A stretch of DNA of 7,189 nt from Pseudomonadota bacterium (lineage in GTDB: Bacteria; Pseudomonadota; Alphaproteobacteria; Rhizobiales; Hyphomicrobiaceae), in the NCBI GenBank assembly GCA_023412805.1, contig JAEZRM010000080.1:1-7189 (forward strand). Reading direction: 5' to 3'. The first letter of the stretch is position 1. The number at the start of each line of letters is the position of its first letter. Below are positions 1 through 5,207 of this stretch, one piece after another. A model generated the notes under the pieces. The model was given only the letters and a program-made list of their open reading frames with translations. It made no database searches and had not been told where the DNA came from. The translations under genes and the position numbers were made by a program.

Positions 1-36
1 CCCCCCCCCCCTCGCATTGGGGGTGGTGGGGGGGGG
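1..36. repeat. Homopolymeric C-tract and G-tract region
   Basis: The window opens with eleven C (1-11). G5 (19-23), TGGT and G9 (28-36) follow. The C-run and the G9 run are complementary and could form a hairpin, and the G-rich strand has part of a G-quadruplex pattern. No T-run follows, so it is not a standard intrinsic terminator. The region 1-133 upstream of rsmE holds no recognisable gene. Because it is at the window edge, a sequencing or assembly artefact is possible. Confidence 0.5.
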
Positions 37-73
37 CGCCCGCCCCGCCGCGAGTGCTGCGGCCTGCCGCCAC

Positions 74-108
74 CCCTCACCCTAGCCCTCTCCCCGCGCG
101 CGGGGAGA
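74..108. repeat. Dispersed-type palindromic intergenic repeat upstream of rsmE
   Basis: A pyrimidine-rich arm (CCCTCACCCTAGCCCTCTC) runs into a perfect 20-base palindrome, TCTCCCCGCGCGCGGGGAGA, at 89-108. From memory, the pattern 'CCCTCACCCTAnCCCTCTCCCC...GGGGAGAGGG' is a common dispersed extragenic palindrome in alphaproteobacterial and other GC-rich proteobacterial genomes. The second arm degenerates into AGAAGAG just before an ATG at 113. The element lies in the leader of rsmE and would fold into a hairpin there. Only one copy is present in the window, so its repeat status is inferred from recognition of the motif. Confidence 0.55.
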
Positions 109-133
109 AGAGATGCTGGCGAGACGCGCTGTC

Positions 134-877
134 ATGCGTAAGCCCTACGACTTCCGCAGCCCGCGCCTGTTTCTCGACGCCGATCTCGGTGATGGCACGA
201 CAGTGCCGCTCGCGCGCGAGCAGGCGAACTATCTCCTGAACGTGCTGCGCCTCGGCAATGGCGACACCGTCCTCGTATTCAACGGACGCGACGGCGAGTG
301 GCTGGCGGGCATCGAGGTTTCCGGCAAGCGGACCACGAGCCTCACCATGGAGCGGCAGAAGCGCGCGCAAACGGGCGGCCCCGATCTCCACTATCTCTTC
401 GCACCACTGAAGCGTTCGCGCCTCGACTATATGGTGCAGAAAGCTACGGAGATGGGCGTCGCACGCCTACAGCCCGTGCTGACGCGGCACACCATCGCCG
501 AACGCGTCAATGGCGATCGCATGCGCGCCAACGTGATCGAGGCTGCCGAGCAGTGCGGCATCCTGCGCGTGCCCGAAGTCGCCGCGCCGGAGCGTCTTGA
601 TAAGGTGCTCGCCGCATGGGATGCCGGCCGCAACCTCATTTTCTGCGATGAGAATGCACCCATTGCCGATCCTGTGACCGCACTGCGCGAGTTGGCGCCC
701 GGACCGCTCGCCGTGCTCATCGGTCCCGAGGGCGGCTTCGCTGCAGAGGAGCGCGATACGCTGATCGCGCTGCCATTCGTGACGCGCATTGCCATGGGCC
801 CGCGCATCATGCGCGCCGACACGGCCGCCGTCGCCGCGCTGACACTCGTGAATGCCGTGCTGGGGGATTGGCGCTGA
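134..877 (+). CDS. rsmE: 16S rRNA (uracil(1498)-N(3))-methyltransferase RsmE
   Basis: Likely the SPOUT-class enzyme that methylates N3 of U1498 in 16S rRNA of the 30S subunit, using S-adenosylmethionine. The 247-residue product has the usual length. An N-terminal PUA-like part (about 1-75) contains the 'NYLLNVLRLGNGD' signature. The C-terminal trefoil-knot domain carries KATEMGV (103-109), EAAEQCGI (136-143), the cofactor-loop motif IGPEGGF (196-202) and MGPRIMRADTA (221-231), all strongly conserved in RsmE. I chose ATG 134 because family proteins begin close to 'YDFRSPRLF'. ATG 113, seven codons upstream, has a better-placed GGAG, but that lies in the repeat element. The gene meets ruvA tail to tail with 10 bases between the stops. 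Identity is secure; the start is uncertain between 113 and 134. Confidence 0.95.
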   Translation: MRKPYDFRSPRLFLDADLGDGTTVPLAREQANYLLNVLRLGNGDTVLVFNGRDGEWLAGIEVSGKRTTSLTMERQKRAQTGGPDLHYLFAPLKRSRLDYMVQKATEMGVARLQPVLTRHTIAERVNGDRMRANVIEAAEQCGILRVPEVAAPERLDKVLAAWDAGRNLIFCDENAPIADPVTALRELAPGPLAVLIGPEGGFAAEERDTLIALPFVTRIAMGPRIMRADTAAVAALTLVNAVLGDWR

Positions 878-887
878 ACGTCGCGAC

Positions 888-1523
888 CTACCGCGCCAGT
901 TCTTTCAATCCGCGCCGGATGAGCTTCGCCGTATCGGCTTCTACACCGAGATCACGCGCTGCAATGGCAATCGCCTGCGATGCCTGCATTGGATTGTAGC
1001 CGAGGTTCGTCAGCGCGGAGATGGCTTCGGCCGTCGCGTGTCCATCATCCGCCTCGGCTGCATCACGCGCGCCCTTGCCGGCCCCATTCACGGTCGCCGG
1101 AATGTGAAGCCCCGCAACGGCGAGCGCCGGCGCCTTGTCCTTCAGCTCGGCGACAATACGCTGTGCGAGCTTCTTGCCAACGCCCGGCGCCTGCTCGACG
1201 GAGGCCCAATCGCCAAGCGCGATGGCATTCGACAGATCCTGCGTCGAGAGAGTGCCGAGCACGGCGAGCGCGACCTTCGAGCCCACGCCCTGGACGTTCT
1301 GCAGCGTGCGGAACCAGCTCCGCTCGACTTCGCTCGTGAAACCGAACAGCCGGATCGCGTCCTCGCGTACGTGCGTATCGATGACGAGTGTCGCCGGCTG
1401 GCCCAGCTCCATGGTGCGCAACGCCCGCAATGACGCCTGCACCTCGTAGCCGACGCCATTCACATCGATGATGCAGTGGCTTTCGCCGATCGCGTCTACG
1501 ACACCCTTGAGCTTGCCGATCAT
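888..1523 (-). CDS. ruvA: Holliday junction branch migration complex subunit RuvA
   Basis: RuvA binds Holliday junctions as a tetramer, loads the RuvB helicase and works with the RuvC resolvase in recombinational repair. The 211 residues show the three expected domains. The OB fold (about 1-65) begins MIGKLKG. Two helix-hairpin-helix motifs follow, VQGVGSKVA (77-85) and APGVGKKLA (112-120). After a variable linker (about 131-160) comes the RuvB-binding domain III (161-211), with 'EAISALTNLGY'. The start is fixed by an ATGA overlap: the ATG at 1523-1521 shares bases with the ruvC stop, implying translational coupling. No ruvB follows, because the next gene, rsmE, converges 10 bases away. RuvB must therefore be encoded elsewhere. 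Confidence 0.97.
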   Translation of the reverse strand: MIGKLKGVVDAIGESHCIIDVNGVGYEVQASLRALRTMELGQPATLVIDTHVREDAIRLFGFTSEVERSWFRTLQNVQGVGSKVALAVLGTLSTQDLSNAIALGDWASVEQAPGVGKKLAQRIVAELKDKAPALAVAGLHIPATVNGAGKGARDAAEADDGHATAEAISALTNLGYNPMQASQAIAIAARDLGVEADTAKLIRRGLKELAR

Positions 1524-2047
1524 TTCGCGGCCTCCCGCAATGCCCGCGCCGCACGCGCGGCCGGGCTCGAGCGATGATTGGCATGACAGATCGCGATGGC
1601 CAGCGCATCCGCCTCGTCGACGCTCTCGAAGCGCGCCTTGGGCAGCAGGAAGCCGATCATCGCCTGGATCTGGCGCTTCTCGGCATGACCGGCACCGACG
1701 ACGGACTTCTTGACGAGATTGGGCGTGTACTCGGCAATCGCGAGCCCCTTCACAGCCGGCGCGAGCAGCGCCATACCACGCGCCTGCCCGAGCTTGAGCG
1801 TCGCGCGCGCATTTTCGTTGACGAAGGTTTCCTCGATGGCCGCCTCGTGCGGCTTGAAGGACGCGATGACACTCGAAAGGCCCTCGAAGATCGCGCGCAG
1901 GCGATAGGCGAGATCGTCCTCGGCATCGGATGCCACATGGCCGCTCGCGACATAAGAGAGCCGGACACCGTCGCTGTCGACGACGCCCCATCCGGTGCGT
2001 CTCAGGCCCGGATCGATGCCAATGATGCGAATCAGTCTCCCCGTCAT
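1520..2047 (-). CDS. ruvC: Crossover junction endodeoxyribonuclease RuvC
   Basis: Holliday-junction resolvase that nicks two opposed strands in the RuvABC resolvasome. The 175 residues match the family length. All four acidic catalytic residues of the RNase H-like fold can be placed by comparison with the E. coli enzyme: D12 in GIDPG, E72 in IEETF, and D144 and D147 in DEADALAIA. The substrate-side motif 'NARATLKLGQARG' (79-91) is intact. The gene overlaps ruvA by four bases and starts 35 bases after the stop of the DUF2064 gene, so the three genes are probably co-transcribed. Only a weak ribosome binding site is visible. I found no GTTC-N7-GTTC or GAAC-N7-GAAC box upstream of it or of the DUF2064 gene, so SOS control is not evident. 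Confidence 0.97.
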   Translation of the reverse strand: MTGRLIRIIGIDPGLRRTGWGVVDSDGVRLSYVASGHVASDAEDDLAYRLRAIFEGLSSVIASFKPHEAAIEETFVNENARATLKLGQARGMALLAPAVKGLAIAEYTPNLVKKSVVGAGHAEKRQIQAMIGFLLPKARFESVDEADALAIAICHANHRSSPAARAARALREAAK

Positions 2048-2082
2048 GCCTGCGGCGATAGCACAAGGCGCGACCGGGGTCG

Positions 2083-2682
2083 TTAGCGTGGTGGCAACTG
2101 CTGGATACGACGTGCGTAGCGCCCATGGTTGCGGGTCAGATCGGCGGCTGTATCCACATCATCGTGGCGGGTCGTGAAGCCGACGCGTCGCCCCCCAAGA
2201 TTTGCCAGTGTCCGCGCCAGCGTGTCCGGCCGCGACCAGGGCACACGCCCGCCATAGGGGTCGATCACGCGCGGCGAGCGTCGCAATCCGACCAGCCAGA
2301 AGCCGCCATCCTCGGCGGGCCCAAACACCGCGTCAAGATCACCGAGCAGCCGGAAAGCGCGGCGGACATCGGCAACCGAGATATCCGGCACGTCCGTTCC
2401 GATGAGACACACGGGCCCGGGCGGGAGCGCCCGCATAGGCCGCTGCATCCTCACACCGAGATCGCCGCGCCCCTGGCCCGCACGCACGACACCGCCCGGC
2501 AACATCCGGCTCGAAACACCGGTATCAGGATCGACGATGAGCACAGTGTGCCAGAAGGGTTGTCGTGCCAGACGCGCCACCACGCCGCGCATCGCATGAC
2601 GGTAGAACATCGTCGCCGCGACGATGCCGATCTCGCGCGCGAGCCGCGTTTTCACACGCCCTGCAATCGGCACCTTGGCCAT
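2083..2682 (-). CDS. DUF2064 / TIGR04282-type glycosyltransferase-like protein
   Basis: A small nucleotide-sugar-transferase-like protein of 199 residues with a CofC/GT-A type fold. Characteristic segments are GRVKTRLA (8-15), GDLGVRM (73-79), IGTDVPD (94-100), GPAEDGGFWLVGL (121-133) and a DVDT motif (175-178). The TIGR04282 family is annotated in databases as an 'arsenosugar biosynthesis' or 'rSAM/selenodomain-associated' transferase; the biochemical role of most members is unproven. The usual first strand is encoded just upstream, as in-frame 'RRLVI' before ATG 2682. No ATG, GTG or TTG start lies between that point and the terminator, so the protein either starts unusually short or uses another codon. 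It leads into ruvC with a 35-base gap. Its usual partner family is encoded at 3887-4576. Confidence 0.85.
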   Translation of the reverse strand: MAKVPIAGRVKTRLAREIGIVAATMFYRHAMRGVVARLARQPFWHTVLIVDPDTGVSSRMLPGGVVRAGQGRGDLGVRMQRPMRALPPGPVCLIGTDVPDISVADVRRAFRLLGDLDAVFGPAEDGGFWLVGLRRSPRVIDPYGGRVPWSRPDTLARTLANLGGRRVGFTTRHDDVDTAADLTRNHGRYARRIQQLPPR

Positions 2683-2700
2683 GATGACGAGCCGGCGCGC

Positions 2701-2728
2701 AAAAGGCGCCGCCCGCTTGGGCGGCGCC
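2701..2728 (-). terminator. Intrinsic terminator of the MBL-fold hydrolase gene
   Basis: On the - strand, a perfect 10-bp stem GGCGCCGCCC / GGGCGGCGCC with a 4-base loop (AAGC) is followed directly by TTTT (2704-2701). It lies about 40 bases after the stop of the metallo-hydrolase gene (2771). It ends 18 bases before the ATG of the DUF2064 gene, so that gene needs its own promoter or readthrough. Confidence 0.85.
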
Positions 2729-2770
2729 TCACCACTTGCGTTTCGGCGCTTGCGCACGGCGCGCCGCGTA

Positions 2771-3769
2771 TCAGACCGCGACGGGCACGAGTGCGTAACC
2801 GTTGCCGTCCTTCTGGAGCGTACCGGCACCCGGCAGGCCCCAGTGGTAGCCTGTAATGATCGACTTGTCGGCCACCGCCTGATCATAGAGCTTGCGACGT
2901 CCTTCCTCCGCCATGGTCGGATTGGCATCGAAGATGAGGTGCCAACCGGGATTGGCGAGATTGAGCGCCTGGATATTCGTTACGTCACCGCCGACGATCA
3001 GCGTGTCGCTGCCCGAGGTCACCACGTAGGACGTGTGACCCGGCGTATGACCATGCGTCGCGATCGAGCGCACGCCGGTTGTCACCTCGGTGCCTGCTGC
3101 CACTGGCTTGACGTTCTTCCAGGTCGAAATAGTCGACTGGATGCGGCGTACGTTGCCGCGCGCGCCTTCCGGCACCTTCTCGACGAGTTCCGGCGCCGAC
3201 CAATGCCTGTGCTCGGCCTCCGGCACGATGATCTCGGCATTGGGATAGAGCTGCGCGTTTGTCTCCTTCGCCATGAGGCCCCAGATGTGATCCGGGTGAT
3301 AGTGCGTGACGACGATGGCAGAGATATCGCTCGGCTGGATGCCCGCAGCCGCTAGGTTCTTCGCGACCAGACGACCGGCTGTCGGCGCGAGCTGACCGCC
3401 CGTGCTCGAGTCGAACATGATAGTCCGGCCGCCGACGCGCACCACGGTGATGGTGAACGAGATCGGCACGAAAGCATCTGTGAGACCGCCTTTCTTCAGC
3501 GCGGCCTTGGTCTCGTCGAGCGTGGCGTTGCGGATGAACTTCTCGTCGTGCGCCTTTTCCCAGTGGCCGTCATAGACCTGGATGACCTCGATCGAACCAA
3601 CCTTGAACTTGGCAAATCCCTGATCGACAAGCGCCTGCGGAGCGCCGATCGGATTGCTTCCCTGCGCGTGCGCCGACGAACTGAAGAACTCGATTGGGCC
3701 TTTCAGGCCAAACGCGGCGCCGGCAGCAGCTGCAGAAATGACGAAGCTGCGACGGGTAAAATCATGCAT
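2771..3769 (-). CDS. Tat-exported MBL-fold metallo-hydrolase
   Basis: A 332-residue metallo-beta-lactamase superfamily hydrolase, predicted to be exported folded to the periplasm. The N-terminus has a twin-arginine motif, TRRSFV (5-10), then an alanine-rich hydrophobic stretch and a likely cleavage site AHA-QG after residue 35. The metal-binding set is present: THYHPDH (H156, H158, D160, H161), H245 in HGHTPGH, D262 in GGD and H309 near the C-terminus. This gives a two-metal site, probably zinc. The substrate cannot be told from sequence: superfamily members with this layout include lactonases, arylsulfatase-like enzymes and others. ATG 3769 is chosen because it puts the Tat motif at the N-terminus and has a strong GGGAGGA eight bases upstream. 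The gene lies between the two paired glycosyltransferase genes and has its own terminator. Confidence 0.9.
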   Translation of the reverse strand: MHDFTRRSFVISAAAAGAAFGLKGPIEFFSSSAHAQGSNPIGAPQALVDQGFAKFKVGSIEVIQVYDGHWEKAHDEKFIRNATLDETKAALKKGGLTDAFVPISFTITVVRVGGRTIMFDSSTGGQLAPTAGRLVAKNLAAAGIQPSDISAIVVTHYHPDHIWGLMAKETNAQLYPNAEIIVPEAEHRHWSAPELVEKVPEGARGNVRRIQSTISTWKNVKPVAAGTEVTTGVRSIATHGHTPGHTSYVVTSGSDTLIVGGDVTNIQALNLANPGWHLIFDANPTMAEEGRRKLYDQAVADKSIITGYHWGLPGAGTLQKDGNGYALVPVAV

Positions 3770-3777
3770 CCAGTTTG

Positions 3778-3784
3778 TCCTCCC
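3778..3784 (-). promoter_or_regulatory. Strong ribosome binding site of the MBL-fold gene
   Basis: GGGAGGA on the - strand, eight bases before ATG 3769. It is the best Shine-Dalgarno match seen in the window. It decides the start against the in-frame ATG at 3865, which has no such site and would add 32 residues in front of the Tat signal. Confidence 0.85.
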
Positions 3785-3796
3785 TTGAGACTTGTA

Positions 3797-3829
3797 GCCC
3801 GCATTCGAGCACGTGCACGCTATGCGGGC
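3797..3829. promoter_or_regulatory. Inverted repeat upstream of the MBL-fold gene (possible operator)
   Basis: GCCCGCAT (3797-3804) and ATGCGGGC (3822-3829) are perfect reverse complements separated by 17 bases. The spacer holds a second palindrome, GCACGTGC (3809-3816). The element sits between the end of the TIGR04283-type gene (3887) and the hydrolase ribosome binding site (3778). No T-run follows on either strand, so it does not look like a terminator. A repressor site or a leader hairpin is the likeliest reading, but no regulator is encoded nearby. Confidence 0.4.
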
Positions 3830-3886
3830 CTGCATACAATTGCATGACCTGCGTGACGGTCTCACGGAGTGTTGAACACGCGCGCG

Positions 3887-4576
3887 CTACCCGTAGAAAC
3901 GCGCGATGAATCGCGTTGGTACACGGAGGACATAGAGCGTGAGGCACGTGAGATTGCGCACGCTGCGCCGCACATAACCATCGCGCTGAAATCGCACGGC
4001 ACTCGTCACGGCGCGTGCACGCATCAATGTCATTCGGCGCCGGCCGATGCGGCGCACGAGATCGACATCCTCCATGAGCGGCAAGCGGCCGTAGCCGCCG
4101 ACCTGCTGATAGAGCTGCCGCGGAATGAGCAGGCCCTGGTCGCCATAGGGGAGACGGAAGAGCGCGCATCGCATGGCGACGCCCACTTCGATCATGCGCG
4201 CACGGAAACCATCATCGTCGAGGGCAAAGCGGAACGCTGCGGCTGTCGGCTGCCGACGGCCACTGTCGATGCGCTCGACGAGGGCTGACACCTCGCGCTC
4301 CCATCCAGGCTCGATGACCGTGTCGGCGTGCAGAAAGAGAAGCCACGGACCGCGCGCCTGTGCGGCGCCGAGGGCGAGCTGCTCGCCTCGACCCGGGCTG
4401 GCGCGGATGAGTTCAGCGCCCGACTGCTCGATGATCTTCAGCGTGCGATCGCTGGAGCCGCCGTCGACGACGATCACCTCGCGCACCATCCCCTCGACTG
4501 CGGCCGGCACGAGCGCCGTCAGACAGGCGGCAAGCCCGTCTTCCGCATTCAGCGTTGGAATGACGACAGAAATCAT
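3887..4576 (-). CDS. TIGR04283-type family 2 glycosyltransferase
   Basis: A short GT-A fold glycosyltransferase of 229 residues. It starts MISVVIPTLNAEDGL and shows the nucleotide-binding VVDGGSSD (37-44), a metal-site HADT in FLHADT (83-86), GDQG (145-148) and LMEDVDL (167-173), then a basic C-terminal tail. These features and the length fit the TIGR04283 family, a frequent partner of TIGR04282. The acceptor is unknown; the 'arsenosugar biosynthesis' label is a family annotation rather than something shown here. ATG 4576 is chosen because family proteins start right at the first beta strand, although the ribosome binding site is weak (GGAA). The open frame continues upstream but only as the antisense of the GrpB gene. 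The gene diverges from grpB-like across 66 bases. Confidence 0.88.
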   Translation of the reverse strand: MISVVIPTLNAEDGLAACLTALVPAAVEGMVREVIVVDGGSSDRTLKIIEQSGAELIRASPGRGEQLALGAAQARGPWLLFLHADTVIEPGWEREVSALVERIDSGRRQPTAAAFRFALDDDGFRARMIEVGVAMRCALFRLPYGDQGLLIPRQLYQQVGGYGRLPLMEDVDLVRRIGRRRMTLMRARAVTSAVRFQRDGYVRRSVRNLTCLTLYVLRVPTRFIARFYG

Positions 4577-4642
4577 CGACAGCAATTCCGCAATAAACGC
4601 CCTGTCTTGCGGGGCACCGAGGCCATTGGTACAGCTCACGGC
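4577..4642. promoter_or_regulatory. Divergent promoter region between the GT2 and GrpB genes
   Basis: These 66 bases separate two divergent starts and must hold at least one promoter. A 6-bp inverted repeat, CCGCAA (4588-4593) and TTGCGG (4607-4612), is visible. TTGCGG followed 17 bases later by TACAGC (4630-4635) is a weak rightward promoter candidate. It would place the transcription start almost at the GrpB ATG. No convincing leftward boxes were found. Confidence 0.3.
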
Positions 4643-5149
4643 ATGTCCGTTGAACCAGATTTTTCGCTTCATCCGGACGCAATGGCCGCTCGTGCGGCAG
4701 CGGACGAACTCTTCGAGTGGACGGTCGCAAGGATTCGTCCTCTGCTGCCGGCCTCTGCCGACATCCGCCATATCGGTGCAACAGCCGTTCACGGATGCCT
4801 TACGAAGGGCGATCTCGACATCGTCGTGCGCGTTGAGGCGACTGATTTTCCGGCCGCCGACGCGGCGCTCGCAGCGCACTTCGCCCGCAACACAGGCTCA
4901 ATGCTTTCGGATACCTTTTCCAGCTTCGAGAGCACCAGCACGGCCCCGCATCTCGGCATCCAGTTGACTGCCATCGGCGCCCCAAACGACTTCTTTCATA
5001 CGTTCGCGGAGGCCCTTACGGGCGATCCCGACCTCCTGGCGCGATACAACGCGCTGAAATGCGCTTTCGACGGGCATCCGATGGAGGCGTATCGCACTGC
5101 GAAGAGTGCATTCATCGAGCGAGTCCTGAGGGCGATGGAATGTTCTTGA
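4643..5149 (+). CDS. GrpB-family (UPF0157) nucleotidyltransferase-like protein
   Basis: A 168-residue protein of the GrpB/UPF0157 family, which belongs to the nucleotidyltransferase fold and has no settled cellular function. Family signatures are RHIGATAVHGCLTKGDLDIVV (42-62, an HIGST-like motif followed by an acidic DLD) and the C-terminal block RYNALKCAFDGHPMEAYRTA (134-153), ending in an AKSAFIE helix. ATG 4643 gives the family length. The longer in-frame stretch upstream is antisense to the glycosyltransferase gene and is not credible as protein. No strong ribosome binding site precedes it. Its stop codon (5147-5149) lies within the promoter and SOS box of the following radical SAM gene, so the two genes are partly separable in transcription. 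Confidence 0.85.
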   Translation: MSVEPDFSLHPDAMAARAAADELFEWTVARIRPLLPASADIRHIGATAVHGCLTKGDLDIVVRVEATDFPAADAALAAHFARNTGSMLSDTFSSFESTSTAPHLGIQLTAIGAPNDFFHTFAEALTGDPDLLARYNALKCAFDGHPMEAYRTAKSAFIERVLRAMECS

Positions 5150-5156
5150 TATGTTC
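5142..5156 (+). promoter_or_regulatory. Putative LexA (SOS) box, GTTC-N7-GTTC
   Basis: GTTC (5142-5145), TTGATAT (7 bases), GTTC (5153-5156). This is exactly the direct-repeat SOS operator known for alphaproteobacterial LexA. The seven-base spacer contains the -35 hexamer of the promoter below, the position expected for a repressor that blocks RNA polymerase. The downstream gene is a PA0069-type radical SAM protein related to DNA-repair enzymes. Chance occurrence of an 8-base pattern in one 7-kb window is not negligible, but its exact fit to the promoter makes it convincing. Confidence 0.7.
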
Positions 5157-5174
5157 CATGACGATTGCTATTCT
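5146..5174 (+). promoter_or_regulatory. Sigma70-type promoter of the radical SAM gene
   Basis: TTGATA (-35, 5146-5151; five of six bases match TTGACA), a 17-base spacer, then TATTCT (-10, 5169-5174; four of six match TATAAT). The predicted transcription start is near 5181, leaving a leader of about 27 bases before GTG 5208. The -35 element overlaps both the GrpB stop codon and the SOS box. Confidence 0.6.
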
Positions 5175-5195
5175 CCGACATGGGCTGCGTGTCCA

Positions 5196-5201
5196 AGAGG
5201 A
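5196..5201 (+). promoter_or_regulatory. Ribosome binding site deciding the GTG start of the radical SAM gene
   Basis: AGAGGA ends six bases before GTG 5208. The alternative in-frame ATG at 5151 falls inside the SOS box and upstream of the predicted transcription start, so it would not be translated from this promoter. Confidence 0.65.
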
Positions 5202-5207
5202 CGAACT

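Noticed and set aside
852..1433. A 193-residue rightward frame opposite ruvA
   Set aside because: It is antisense to all conserved RuvA motifs and starts inside rsmE. It has no recognisable domain or convincing ribosome binding site.
888..2126. A single 412-residue leftward frame covering both ruvA and the ruvC region
   Set aside because: Only its last 211 residues are RuvA. The earlier part is a shifted-frame reading of ruvC with no protein-like features, so this is not a fusion protein.
2125..2856. Long rightward frame of 243 residues opposite the DUF2064 gene
   Set aside because: Composition (arginine, histidine and proline rich) and absence of motifs mark it as an antisense shadow in GC-rich DNA.
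2624..3355. Another 243-residue rightward frame opposite the MBL hydrolase
   Set aside because: It overlaps a gene with complete metal-binding motifs and a strong ribosome binding site on the other strand. No family is recognisable in the frame itself.
4328..4642. A 105-residue N-terminal extension in frame with the GrpB-family gene
   Set aside because: It is antisense to the conserved glycosyltransferase coding region. GrpB homology begins just after ATG 4643, and the normal family length is reached from there.
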